The notes below the pieces were generated by a model that made no database searches, had not been told where the DNA came from, and saw nothing but the letters and a program-made list of their open reading frames with translations. The translations under genes were made by a program, and so were the position numbers. Below, in pieces: positions 36,987 to 45,322 of a stretch of 64,000 nucleotides of DNA. Positions within the stretch are counted from its first letter, which is position 1, and each line of letters opens with the position of its first letter. The DNA is from CALAED01 sp035765195 (GTDB lineage Bacteria > Actinomycetota > Actinomycetes > Streptosporangiales > Streptosporangiaceae), in assembly GCA_035765195.1 (NCBI GenBank), contig DASTYC010000006.1, forward strand, positions 248,001 through 312,000, read 5' to 3'.

Positions 36987-37412
36987 ATGAGCGAGGTACC
37001 CCCGGACGTTCAGCTGGAGGACAAGTCCCTGGGCGAGCTGGTCGCGCTGACGTCCGCCAACCTCTCCCGTCTGGTCAAGTCGGAGATCGAGCTCGCCAAG
37101 CTGGAGCTGAAGGGCGACGCCAAGCGCGCCGCGCTGGGCGGTGTGATGTTCGGCGTGGCCGGCGTCATCGCCTGCGTGGTCGTCATCCTGCTGTCCATCG
37201 CGGCGGCGTACGGCCTGGTCGCGGCGGGCATCTACCACTGGGCGGCGTTCCTCATCGTGTCCGGCGCCTACGTGCTCCTCGCCGCCGTCCTCGTCGGGGT
37301 CGGCTATGCGCGGATGCGGAAGATGAGCGGGCTGCGCGCGACGCGCAGGACCGTCACCGACGACCTCGCGATGCTGCGCCGCTCCGGCGAGCCGCCCGCG
37401 ATCACCGAGTAG
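36987..37412 (+). CDS. phage holin-like actinobacterial membrane protein (holin-X/DUF1469 type)
   Basis: The 141-aa protein has a polar N-terminal helix (LGELVALTSANLSRLVKSEI) and two membrane segments, as in the Phage_holin_3_6 family found in many actinobacteria. It is a housekeeping membrane protein of unknown role, not a sign of a prophage. A GAGAGGAG site precedes ATG 36987. The position matches Rv3669; the next gene begins 7 bp later. Confidence 0.82.
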   Translation: MSEVPPDVQLEDKSLGELVALTSANLSRLVKSEIELAKLELKGDAKRAALGGVMFGVAGVIACVVVILLSIAAAYGLVAAGIYHWAAFLIVSGAYVLLAAVLVGVGYARMRKMSGLRATRRTVTDDLAMLRRSGEPPAITE

Positions 37413-37419
37413 CGGCCAC

Positions 37420-38340
37420 ATGGTCGGCCTCCACTCCGGCGTGTACGCCGAGGGTCCGTGGACCCATCGCGCGGTGAGCGCCGGCGGCACCCGCTTTCAC
37501 ATCGCCGAGGCGGGTGAGGGTCCGCTCGTATTGCTGCTGCACGGGTTCCCCGAGTTCTGGTGGTCGTGGCACAACCAGCTGGTATCCCTGCCGCCGGCCG
37601 GTTTTCGCGCCGCGGCGATCGACCTGCGCGGCTACGGCGGCAGCGACAAGCCACCGCGCGGGTACGACCTGGTCACCCTGGCCGGAGACATGGCTGGCCT
37701 CGTCCGCGCGCTCGGTGAGGCGAACGCGATCGTCGCCGGGCACGACTGGGGCGGCCTGCTCGCCTGGACCATGGCCGTGTACCACCCCAAGGTGGTGCAG
37801 CGGCTCATCGCAGTCTCCGCACCGCATCCGCTGCGGCTGCGCCAATCCGTACGCACCAATCCGCGCGGGCAGGCTTGGGCGGCGCGGCGGGTGCTGCGGT
37901 TCCAGCTGCCGACGCTGCCGGAGCGATCGCTCGTCCGCGACGACGCCGCCGCCGTGGGACGCCTGCTGCACGAATGGTCGGCGCCCGGCTGGCCGGACCC
38001 GCAGACCGAGCGGCTGGCCCGGGAGGCGATCCAGATCCCCGGCGTCGCGCACTGCGCGATGGAATACCACCGGTGGCTGATCCGCTCGCTCCCCCGCCCC
38101 GACGGCGTGCGGTACGCGCATCGCATGGCCGCGCCGATCCAGGTGCCCACCTTGCAGCTGCACGGCGCGCTCGATCCGTACATCCTGCCGGCCAGCGCCC
38201 AAGGGTCCGGCCGGTACGTGGCGGCGCCCTACCGTTGGAAGCTCATCGACGGCGCCGGCCACTTCCCGCACCAGGAGCGCCCCCGTGGATTCGACGCCCA
38301 GCTGCTGGGCTGGCTCGCCGACCCCGAGCCCGAACGGTGA
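37420..38340 (+). CDS. alpha/beta hydrolase, epoxide hydrolase-like
   Basis: The 306-aa fold has the oxyanion motif HGFPEFWWSW, nucleophile Asp in GHDWGG and catalytic His in GAGHFPHQE, the set of soluble epoxide hydrolases. A cap-domain tyrosine is plausible in EYHRWLI. The substrate is not predictable. The position beside the holin-like gene matches ephE (Rv3670) in mycobacteria. Confidence 0.87.
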   Translation: MVGLHSGVYAEGPWTHRAVSAGGTRFHIAEAGEGPLVLLLHGFPEFWWSWHNQLVSLPPAGFRAAAIDLRGYGGSDKPPRGYDLVTLAGDMAGLVRALGEANAIVAGHDWGGLLAWTMAVYHPKVVQRLIAVSAPHPLRLRQSVRTNPRGQAWAARRVLRFQLPTLPERSLVRDDAAAVGRLLHEWSAPGWPDPQTERLAREAIQIPGVAHCAMEYHRWLIRSLPRPDGVRYAHRMAAPIQVPTLQLHGALDPYILPASAQGSGRYVAAPYRWKLIDGAGHFPHQERPRGFDAQLLGWLADPEPER

Positions 38341-38432
38341 TCACGACAGGCGCAACGACATGACTCCGCAGACTCCGCTGACGCCGCCGACGCCGTTGAC
38401 GCCGCGCCGAACGGCCCACTCCATGAACCGAG

Positions 38433-39110
38433 ATGAATAAACGCGACGCCGAGGCCGTTGGGAGTGCTGTGTCCCCTCCCGTGTGGCTGGAACGCTTCCT
38501 CGCCCACGCACCCTCGCTGGCGGTGCCCGAGGCGATGAGACCGCCGCGGCAGGCCCGGCCCGCCGCGGTCCTCGTGTTGTTCGGCGAGGGTCCTGACGGT
38601 CCCGACCTGCTGCTGATCCAGCGGGCCGCCACACTCGACAAGCACGCCGGTCAGCCGGCGTTCCCCGGAGGCGGCATCGACCCTGAGGACGACGGGCCGG
38701 TGGCGGCCGCGCTACGCGAGGCGGCCGAGGAGACCGGCCTCGATCCGGACGGCGTCGACGTCCTCGCCGTACTCCCCGAACTGCACGTGACCCGCAGCGG
38801 CTACCGAGTGACGCCCGTCGCCGGCTGGTGGCGCGAGCCTTCGGCGGTGTCGGCCAACGACCCGGCCGAGGTGGCCGCCGTCGCCCGGGTGCCGATCAGC
38901 GAGCTCACCGACCCGGCCAACCGGCTGCGCGTACGCGGCCCGCTCGGCTACCTGAGCCCGGCCTTCCAGGTGCGCGGGATGCTCGTCTGGGGGTTCACCG
39001 CCGGGCTGCTCGATCGGTTCCTGGAAATCGGCGGCTGGGCGCGGCCATGGGACCGCGAGCGGGTCGAAAACCTGCCGCCTGACGTGCTCGGACTGTCAGC
39101 CGGAAGCTGA
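38433..39110 (+). CDS. Nudix hydrolase, CoA pyrophosphatase type
   Basis: The Nudix box is GGGIDPEDD...ALREAAEETGL, with Asp in place of the first Glu, as in the NudL/CoA-diphosphatase branch. The upstream segment LIQRAATLDKHAGQPAFPGG matches that branch. It likely cleaves CoA or oxidised CoA to phosphopantetheine and 3',5'-ADP. It directly precedes marP, as in mycobacteria (Rv3672c/Rv3671c). Confidence 0.88.
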   Translation: MNKRDAEAVGSAVSPPVWLERFLAHAPSLAVPEAMRPPRQARPAAVLVLFGEGPDGPDLLLIQRAATLDKHAGQPAFPGGGIDPEDDGPVAAALREAAEETGLDPDGVDVLAVLPELHVTRSGYRVTPVAGWWREPSAVSANDPAEVAAVARVPISELTDPANRLRVRGPLGYLSPAFQVRGMLVWGFTAGLLDRFLEIGGWARPWDRERVENLPPDVLGLSAGS

Positions 39111-39242
39111 GGAACGGACGTACGGCCTGACGACTGGACGGTCGCCGCACGGGCCTGTCATCCCCGGGAGTTATGGAGCCCATGTCGGATCTGGTCCACG
39201 GAGCGGACGTAAACCTCGGCTTCGGCCCTATACGGTGTTTCC

Positions 39243-40439
39243 GTGCTGGGCGACCACATCCTTGATCTGATCTTGCTAGGGCTCATCGTGCTGTTCGCCG
39301 TGTCCGGCTATCGGCAGGGCTTCATCGTGGGGTTGCTGAGCTTTGTCGGATTCGTCGGCGGTGGCGTGTGCGGCGCGCTGATCGCGCCGCCGATCGCCCG
39401 AGCGGTGGTGGAGGGGCCGTCCCAGCAGGCTCTGCTCGCCATCGTGATCGCGTTCCTCGCCGCCACGCTCGGCCAACTGCTGGCGTCGTCCGTCGGCGCC
39501 GTCCTCCGCAACCGGGTGACGGGCAACAACGCCCGCGCCGTCGACGCCGCCGGCGGCGCGGTCGTCAGCGTCGTGTCGCTGCTCGTGGTCGCCTGGTTCA
39601 TCGGCAGCGCCGTCAGCAACTCGCCGTTCTCGGGGTTGCGTACGCAGGTCGCCAACTCCCAGGTGCTGCGCGGTGTTGACGACGTCATGCCCGACGCCGT
39701 CGACGGCTGGTTCGCCTCGTTCCGCGCCTTCGTCGCCAAGACCGAGTTCCCGCAGGTCTTCGGCGGACTCGGGGGCGAATCCCTGGTCAACGTGCCGCCG
39801 CCGGACACCAGGGTGCTGACCACGCCGGAACTGCGCGCGGCGCGGCGGAGCATCGTCAAGATCGTGGGCACGGCGCCGTCCTGTCAGCGCCGGATCGAGG
39901 GGTCTGGCTTCGTGTACGCGCCGGAACGCGTGATGACCAACGCCCACGTCGTCGCCGGCGTCCGGGGGCCGACGGTGTACGTCATGGGCGGCGCCTCCTA
40001 TCGCGCCAGGGTCGTGGTGTACAACCCGCGCCGCGACATCGCCGTGCTGCAGGTGCCCGGCCTGCCCCAGCGCCCGCTGGAGTTCAACCCCTCCGCCGAG
40101 TCCCGCGACAACGCGGTGGTCGCCGGATTCCCGCGCGGCCATCCCGGGTTCGTCGCCGTGGCCGCCCGGGTGCGCACCAGGCAGTTCGCGAAGGGCCCCG
40201 ACATCTACCACGCGGGACAGGTCAAGCGAGAGATCTACGCGATTCGCGGCAAGGTCGAGCCCGGCAACTCCGGTGGGCCACTGCTCGCTTCGGACGGCAC
40301 CGTGTACGGGGTCATCTTCGCCGCCGCGCTCACCGACAAGGACACGGGCTACGCGCTCACGGCGAGCGAGGTCGCGCCGGACGCCCGCGCCGGCATCGAC
40401 AGCGGCTCAGCCGTGTCGACACAGGCCTGCTCCGACTGA
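39243..40439 (+). CDS. marP: MarP-type membrane serine protease
   Basis: Four membrane segments of CvpA type (LILLGLIVLFAVSGYRQGF) are followed by an extracytoplasmic trypsin-like domain. The catalytic triad is visible: His in MTNAHVVAG, Asp in NPRRDIAVLQV, Ser in GNSGGPLL. Two Cys (SCQRR and the C-terminal QACSD) can form the disulfide known in mycobacterial MarP, which is needed for acid resistance through cell-wall hydrolase processing. GTG at 39243 is the start. Confidence 0.93.
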   Translation: MLGDHILDLILLGLIVLFAVSGYRQGFIVGLLSFVGFVGGGVCGALIAPPIARAVVEGPSQQALLAIVIAFLAATLGQLLASSVGAVLRNRVTGNNARAVDAAGGAVVSVVSLLVVAWFIGSAVSNSPFSGLRTQVANSQVLRGVDDVMPDAVDGWFASFRAFVAKTEFPQVFGGLGGESLVNVPPPDTRVLTTPELRAARRSIVKIVGTAPSCQRRIEGSGFVYAPERVMTNAHVVAGVRGPTVYVMGGASYRARVVVYNPRRDIAVLQVPGLPQRPLEFNPSAESRDNAVVAGFPRGHPGFVAVAARVRTRQFAKGPDIYHAGQVKREIYAIRGKVEPGNSGGPLLASDGTVYGVIFAAALTDKDTGYALTASEVAPDARAGIDSGSAVSTQACSD

Positions 40440-40450
40440 TCACACGGCTC

Positions 40451-40477
40451 GGGGCTCGGGGGCTTGGGGGCCTGGGG
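40451..40477 (+). other. potential G-quadruplex between convergent marP and DUF309 genes
   Basis: Four G-runs of 4, 5, 5 and 4 bases are separated by three-base loops (CTC, CTT, CCT). The pattern begins 12 bp after the marP stop. It is near-ideal for a parallel quadruplex in the plus-strand RNA or DNA and may act in termination. Confidence 0.55.
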
Positions 40478-40535
40478 CTCGGCGCTTGACGCTCGGGGCT
40501 CGGCGTGCTCGGCGCGCGGAGTCGCGGGGCGGTCG

Positions 40536-41009
40536 TCAGCGGACGAGTCGCAGCGATAGATCCGCCTCGGTCACGGCCCCGATGCCGCCGGAGTCGATGC
40601 GGTCGGCGAGCGCTCTGACGTCCCTGACGATGCCGGCCACGTCGATGTCGTACGGCCCGGGCTCGAAGGGGGCGATGCGCTCCGCGGCGCGCCGCAGCAG
40701 GGCACGGGCGCCCCTGGCGTTACCGCGTCGGATGTGGGTGAGCCCCACCGCCACCTGGGCCAGCCCGCGCCAAAGCTCTCGTTCCGGCTCCGGAGCCGCC
40801 TTCCACACCGCCTCCAGCACCTCGTGCGCGTGGAAGGGACGGTCGGCGTCCAGCAGCCGCTGGGCGTCGGCGAGAGCCCGCGGCGGCGGCTCGGCGTAGT
40901 CGTCGGGCGTGGTCGGCTCGCCGCCCGCGCTCCCGCGCGGCAGCGGACGTCCGTACGCGTCACGCGGCCGCGCGTTCCTGGCCCGCCCGGCCGGGTCACG
41001 ATCGCGCAT
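40536..41009 (-). CDS. DUF309 family protein
   Basis: The helical core has the DUF309 signature FHAHEVLEAVWKAAPEPERELWRGL, followed by QVAVGLTHIRRGNARGA. The N-terminal 40 residues are Arg/Pro-rich and variable. Function is unknown. It converges on marP and lies in the same block position in many actinomycetes. Confidence 0.82.
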   Translation of the reverse strand: MRDRDPAGRARNARPRDAYGRPLPRGSAGGEPTTPDDYAEPPPRALADAQRLLDADRPFHAHEVLEAVWKAAPEPERELWRGLAQVAVGLTHIRRGNARGARALLRRAAERIAPFEPGPYDIDVAGIVRDVRALADRIDSGGIGAVTEADLSLRLVR

Positions 41010-41132
41010 GACGTCATTATCGACCGTATCGGCGGTGCGACGGTGCGACGGTGCGCCAGAGCCACGGACGATCGGGCGTGGCGCGACGGAGGGGTGAGCG
41101 GCTCGGCCGACCGGGGAAGCGGGAGCGGGCGG

Positions 41133-41849
41133 TCAGGAAAACGGACCGGCCTTGACGAGCGTACGGGCGGTCCGTTCGTCGGTGGGGCCCTCGCCGAACG
41201 ACGGGCAGAGCCGGGCGAGCGGGCAGGCGCCGCACGCCGGACGACGCGAGTGGCAGACCCGGCGACCGTGCCAGATCAGCCGGTGGGACAGCATCGTCCA
41301 CTCTTTACGAGGGATCAGCTCGCCGACCTCGTACTCGATCTTCACCGGGTCGGTTTCGGTCGTCCAGCCGAACCTGCGGGCCAGCCGGGAAAAGTGCGTG
41401 TCCACGGTGATGCCGGGCACGTCGAAGGCGTTGCCGAGCACGACGTTGGCCGTCTTGCGTCCGACCCCGGGCAGCGTGACCAGCTCGTCCATCGTCCGCG
41501 GCACCTCGCCGCCGAATCGCTCGCACAGCTCCTGGCCCAGCTTCATGAGGCTGTTGGCCTTGGCCCGGAAGAACCCGGTCGGCTGAATGATCTTTTCGAG
41601 CTCGTCGCGGTCGGCGGCGGCGTAGTCGGCGGCCGTGGTGTACCGCGCGAACAGGGTCGGTGTGACCGCGTTCACTCGACGATCCGTACACTGCGCAGAC
41701 AGGATCGTTGCGACCAGCAGCTCGAGCGCGTTGGTGAAGTCCAGCTCGCAGTGAGCATCGGGATACAGCGCGGCGAGTTCTCGGTTCATCCGCCGGGCGC
41801 GGCGAACCAGAGCGAGCCGGGATTCCGGGGCCGAGTTCTTGCGGGGCAC
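41133..41849 (-). CDS. nth: endonuclease III
   Basis: The HhH-GPD glycosylase/AP lyase has LPGVGRKTANVVLGNAF with the catalytic Lys, then VDTHFSRLARRFG with the catalytic Asp. The [4Fe-4S] cluster motif C-x6-C-x2-C-x5-C is complete near the C-terminus. It repairs oxidised pyrimidines. GTG at 41849 is a likely start; the longer frame to 41918 runs into the divergent crp promoter. Confidence 0.93.
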   Translation of the reverse strand: MPRKNSAPESRLALVRRARRMNRELAALYPDAHCELDFTNALELLVATILSAQCTDRRVNAVTPTLFARYTTAADYAAADRDELEKIIQPTGFFRAKANSLMKLGQELCERFGGEVPRTMDELVTLPGVGRKTANVVLGNAFDVPGITVDTHFSRLARRFGWTTETDPVKIEYEVGELIPRKEWTMLSHRLIWHGRRVCHSRRPACGACPLARLCPSFGEGPTDERTARTLVKAGPFS

Positions 41850-41903
41850 GAGGCCAGCGTAAAGGCCTTCTCCGCTCCTTGGCGGCCGGGGTGACATCCG
41901 CGG

Positions 41904-41919
41904 TGCGATGTACGTCACA
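41904..41919. promoter_or_regulatory. near-consensus Crp site upstream of crp
   Basis: TGCGATGTACGTCACA fits TGTGA-N6-TCACA with one mismatch. It lies 31 bp before the crp start codon, in the crp/nth divergent promoter region, so autoregulation is plausible. Confidence 0.5.
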
Positions 41920-41950
41920 CTTGTGGGTGGAGTGTGGACGAGGAGGAAGC

Positions 41951-42637
41951 GTGACCGACCGCGACGAAGAGGTACTCAACAGGGCGCCGCTCTTCGAGGC
42001 ACTGGATGACGCGGCTGCCAAGTCCCTGCGCGCCAGCGTGGCAGAGGCGCGGTTGTCGCGGGGTCAGACGCTGTTCAACGAGGGCGAGGTCGGCGACCGG
42101 CTCTATGTCATCCTCGAAGGCAAGGTCAAGCTGACCAGGGCCGCGCCGGACGGCCGCGAGAATCTGCTCAGCGTGCTGGGGCCAGGCGAGATGTTCGGCG
42201 AGCTGTCGTTCTTCGACCCGCGGCCCCGGACGGCCAGCGCGGTGGCGGTCACCGAATGCCGGCTGGCGGGGCTGGGCCACGACGACCTGCGGCCCTTCCT
42301 GACCAACCACCCCGAGGTGGCCGTCCATTTGCTGCGCGCGCTCGCCCAGCGGCTGCGCCGGACCAACGACGTCATGGCCGACCTGGTCTTCACCGACGTG
42401 CCGGGCCGGGTCGCCAAGCAGCTGCTCGACCTGGCGGAGCGGTTCGGCCAGCCGACGGAGGCGGGCCTGCACGTCCACCACGACCTGACCCAGGAGGAGC
42501 TGGCCCAGCTGGTCGGGGCCTCGCGCGAGACGGTCAACAAGGCGCTCGCCGACTTCGCCGGGCGCGGCTGGCTGCGCATCGAGGCCAGGGCCGTGGTGAT
42601 CCTCGACATCGAACGCCTCCGCAAGCGCTCGCGCTGA
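41951..42637 (+). CDS. crp: Crp/Fnr-family transcriptional regulator
   Basis: A cyclic-nucleotide-binding domain (GEVGDRLYVILEGKVKLTR, then GPGEMFGELSFFDPRPRTASAVA with the phosphate-binding Arg) precedes a winged HTH (LTQEELAQLVGASRETVNKAL). It is very close to actinobacterial Crp (Rv3676/SCO3571 type). GTG at 41951 has AGGAGG four bases upstream. It is expected to bind cAMP and control carbon and developmental genes; two candidate sites are in this window. Confidence 0.95.
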   Translation: MTDRDEEVLNRAPLFEALDDAAAKSLRASVAEARLSRGQTLFNEGEVGDRLYVILEGKVKLTRAAPDGRENLLSVLGPGEMFGELSFFDPRPRTASAVAVTECRLAGLGHDDLRPFLTNHPEVAVHLLRALAQRLRRTNDVMADLVFTDVPGRVAKQLLDLAERFGQPTEAGLHVHHDLTQEELAQLVGASRETVNKALADFAGRGWLRIEARAVVILDIERLRKRSR

Positions 42638-42850
42638 CCTCGACCATTTCGGGTGCGCGTCGCGGCGAGGTCCGCGATGCCCGCTGTCGTCCTCTTCTGC
42701 CGCCGCAGCCCGCCGCTGCCCACCGCTGCCGCCGCCGACCGCCGCGCCATGGGCGCCTGTCGCCGGCGCGAATACGGACGGACCCTGGCGCCGAGGCGGC
42801 CCGGCCCGGAAACGCGCCGCTCAGGCGTACGCCGCTCAGGCGTACGCGGC
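42638..42850. other. intergenic region between convergent crp and MBL genes
   Basis: No gene is supported in these 213 bp. The right end carries a 15-bp tandem repeat that continues into the 3' end of the MBL gene. Confidence 0.5.
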
Positions 42851-42857
42851 TCAGGCG
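42815..42857. repeat. 15-bp tandem repeat, about three copies
   Basis: The unit CGCCGCTCAGGCGTA is repeated with one change in the last copy. It ends over the stop of the MBL gene and contains nested CGCC/GGCG pairs that could form a terminator. Confidence 0.55.
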
Positions 42858-43660
42858 CCGGGCTTCTCGTTTTGGCGGCGGCCGCGAAGGTAGTCGAGCT
42901 GGGATTGTACGGACCATTCGGCGGCCGGCCACAGGGCCTTATCGACGTCGGTGTAGACGCGTTCGACGACCTCGCGGGCGGTGCGGGCCCCGGCCGCCAG
43001 CGCCTCCTCGACCTGGGCCAGCCGTTCGCGCCGATGCCCGATGTAGTAGTCGAGCGCGCCGGTCGGGTCGTCGAGCTTGGGACCGTGCCCCGGCAAGATC
43101 GTCGCGGCCTCGGCGGAGGCGGCGAAGTCGCGCAGCCGGTCGAGCGATTCCATGTAGTCGCCGAGGCCGCCCTCGAGCACCGTGGTTCCGTAGCCGAGCA
43201 CGGTGTCTCCGGTCAGGATCGCCCGGTCCGCGGGCACCCAGAAGCACAACGAGTCGTCGGAATGCCCCGGCGTCTCCATCACCCGGAGCTCGAGCCCGTC
43301 CATGGCCACGACGTCGGCCTCGCCCAGACCCTCGTCGCCCAGCCGGTGCGCGGGGTCCAGCGCCCGCACCGCGGAGGCCCTGGAGAGCTCGGCGAACCGG
43401 CGCGCGCCCTCGGCATGGTCGGGATGCCCATGGGTGAGGAGGACGAGGCCGACGTGCCGCCCGGCCGCCTCGACCGTGTCGACGACGCGCCGCAGGTGCC
43501 CCTCGTCCTCGGGCCCGGGGTCGATCACGATCGCCCGCTCCCCGCCCGGCTCGGCGAGCACCCAGGTGTTGGTGCCGTCGAGGGTCAGCGGGGACGGGTT
43601 GGGCGCCAGCACGCACCGGGCTCGCTCGGTGCCCATGCCATCGATCTCTGGCGTGCTCAC
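42851..43660 (-). CDS. metallo-beta-lactamase fold hydrolase (LACTB2/Rv3677c-like)
   Basis: The metal-binding motif LTHGHPDHAEG (HxHxDH) is intact, with further ligands in ETPGHSDDS and ILPGHGPKLDDP. A C-terminal winged-helix-like part (ALWPAAEWSVQSQLDYLR) places it with LACTB2-type hydrolases, some of which are RNases. GTG at 43660 overlaps the upstream Nudix stop (GTGA), so the two are coupled. Confidence 0.88.
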   Translation of the reverse strand: MSTPEIDGMGTERARCVLAPNPSPLTLDGTNTWVLAEPGGERAIVIDPGPEDEGHLRRVVDTVEAAGRHVGLVLLTHGHPDHAEGARRFAELSRASAVRALDPAHRLGDEGLGEADVVAMDGLELRVMETPGHSDDSLCFWVPADRAILTGDTVLGYGTTVLEGGLGDYMESLDRLRDFAASAEAATILPGHGPKLDDPTGALDYYIGHRRERLAQVEEALAAGARTAREVVERVYTDVDKALWPAAEWSVQSQLDYLRGRRQNEKPGA

Positions 43661-44523
43661 GGGGCTTGCGTCCCGTACATGCCCGCAACGTCGTACGGCA
43701 GTTCGTCGGGCATCACGAGATAGACCCCGTCGTCGGCGATCGCCGCCTCGGGAAGGCGCGGGCTGATCTCGCGCTCGGCGGCGAGGACCGCGGCCACGGA
43801 GTCGTACGCCGTCAACTCGAGCAACGTCACGAGGGTCGGCGGCAGCAGCATCAGCTCGCCGGTACGGGCCCGCGCCACCGCGTCGGCGGGGCGGAGCCAG
43901 GCCACCCGATCCGCTTCGGTGCTCACGTCGCGGGCGCGCTGCCCCGGCGGCATCGCCGCCATGAAGAAGCGGGTGTCGTAACGCTTCTTCTCGATCTCCG
44001 GAGTGATCCAATGCGCCCACGGACGGAGCAGGTCGGAGCGCAGCACGAGCCCGCGCCGGTCGAGGAGGTCGGCGAACGACAGTGTCCGGTCGAGGAGCGC
44101 CTGCCGGTCCGCCTCCCAGTCCTCGCCTCGGGTGTCGGCGATGATCGAGTCGGGAGTGGGCCCGGCGAGCAGCACGCCGCACTCCTCGAACGTCTCCCGT
44201 ACGGCGGCGCACACCAGCTCGCCCGCCAACGTCTCGTCGGCGCCGAAGGCCGCGCCCCAGGCGGCGGCATCGGGCCCGGCCCAGCCGATCGTACGGTCGG
44301 CGTCGCGCGGGTCGACCGAGCCGCCGGGAAAGACATAAGCTCCGGGCGCGAAGGCCATCGAGGCCACTCGGCGCAGCATGAAGACCTGCAGCCCGTGCTC
44401 GGGGTGATCGCGCAGCACGACGACGGTCGCGGCGTCCTTGGGTCGCGCCACCTCGACGCGACCCTCCATGACGGCTCTGGCCCGCTCGGCGAACGTGTCG
44501 GGCAGAGGCAGCCGACTTACCAT
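43657..44523 (-). CDS. Nudix hydrolase (NUDT19-like, long form)
   Basis: The Nudix motif is split by an insertion: GGSVDPRDAD early, then ELVCAAVRETFEECGVLL. The N-terminal DAATVVVLRDHPEHGLQVFMLRR fits acyl-CoA/CoA diphosphatases of the NUDT7/NUDT19 type. The substrate is unproven. It overlaps the downstream MBL gene by 4 bp. Confidence 0.83.
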   Translation of the reverse strand: MVSRLPLPDTFAERARAVMEGRVEVARPKDAATVVVLRDHPEHGLQVFMLRRVASMAFAPGAYVFPGGSVDPRDADRTIGWAGPDAAAWGAAFGADETLAGELVCAAVRETFEECGVLLAGPTPDSIIADTRGEDWEADRQALLDRTLSFADLLDRRGLVLRSDLLRPWAHWITPEIEKKRYDTRFFMAAMPPGQRARDVSTEADRVAWLRPADAVARARTGELMLLPPTLVTLLELTAYDSVAAVLAAEREISPRLPEAAIADDGVYLVMPDELPYDVAGMYGTQAP

Positions 44524-44604
44524 CGCATGATCCTCATCGCCGCCAATTCGAAGCCACCAGGGGCTTCATCGTCAAGAGCGTCCACGTCCGCTCGCATGCG
44601 CGGC

Positions 44605-44658
44605 ACAGCCGATCGTCGTACGCGCGAACAGCCGATCGTCGTACACGCGGAACAGCCG
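44605..44658. repeat. 23-bp direct repeat upstream of the Nudix gene
   Basis: ACAGCCGATCGTCGTAC recurs 23 bp apart (44605 and 44628), with a partial third copy at 44652. It lies in the short gap between the Nudix start and the RidA stop and may carry promoter signals. Confidence 0.55.
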
Positions 44659-44685
44659 CCGGCGAGCCTGCGAACGGACGGCCCG

Positions 44686-45150
44686 TCAGCCGGTGACTTC
44701 GGCGATGGCCTCGACCTCGACGGGAGCGTTGTTGGGCAGCACCGCGACGCCGACCGCGCTGCGCGCGTGCGCGCCCGCGTCGCCGAAGACCGCGGCGAGG
44801 AGGTCGCTGGCGCCGTTGATCACCTTGGGCTGCCCGTAGAAGTCGGGAGCACTGGCGACGAAGCCGACGACCTTGACGATGCGTGCCACTCGCGACAGCT
44901 CGCCCACCTCGGCCTTGAGCGCCGCGATCACGTTGAGGGCGCAGACCTTGGCGAGTTCGGCCGCCTGTTCCGGCGAGATCTCCGCGCCGACCTTCCCGGT
45001 CGCGAGGAGCTCGCCGGCTCGGATCGGCAGCTGTCCCGCCGTGTAGACGAGCGATCCGGTCCGTGCGGTCGGGACGTACGAGGCCAGCGGCCGGACCACC
45101 GGCGGCAGCTCGAGACCCAGGTCGGCCACCCGTTCCTCGGGTGTGCTCAC
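44686..45150 (-). CDS. RidA/YjgF-family protein
   Basis: The 154-aa protein is a RidA-type fold: VYTAGQLPIRAG, LNVIAALKAEVGELSRVARIVKV and a GAHARSAVGVAVLPNNAPVEVEAIAEV ending with the catalytic Arg. RidA removes reactive enamine/imine intermediates. The GTG start overlaps the stop of the DUF4177 gene (GTGA), as in the mycobacterial Rv3678A-Rv3678c pair. Confidence 0.9.
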   Translation of the reverse strand: MSTPEERVADLGLELPPVVRPLASYVPTARTGSLVYTAGQLPIRAGELLATGKVGAEISPEQAAELAKVCALNVIAALKAEVGELSRVARIVKVVGFVASAPDFYGQPKVINGASDLLAAVFGDAGAHARSAVGVAVLPNNAPVEVEAIAEVTG

Positions 45151-45302
45151 GCCTTCTCCCGCTTCAGGTACGCCACCAGGTTCTCAGGGTTCGGACCGGG
45201 CATCACGGTGACGAGCTCCCAGCCGTCCTCGCCCCAGTTGTCGAGGATCTGCTTCGTCGCGTGGATCAACAACGGTACGGTCGCGTACTCCCATTTCTTC
45301 AT
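45147..45302 (-). CDS. DUF4177 family small protein (51 aa)
   Basis: The frame starts ATG 45302 (MKKWEYATVPLLIHATKQ) and reads GEDGWELVTVMPG, the DUF4177 core, to a TGA overlapping the RidA start. Family members are 50-60 aa beta-rich proteins of unknown function. Too short for usual ORF cut-offs. Its place between slipin and RidA is conserved in actinobacteria. Confidence 0.9.
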   Translation of the reverse strand: MKKWEYATVPLLIHATKQILDNWGEDGWELVTVMPGPNPENLVAYLKREKA

Positions 45303-45322
45303 GACCGAACCCTACTGAAGGA

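Noticed and set aside
36987..37412. Prophage remnant suggested by the holin-like gene
   Set aside because: The family is a conserved actinobacterial membrane protein in a syntenic block; no phage genes adjoin.
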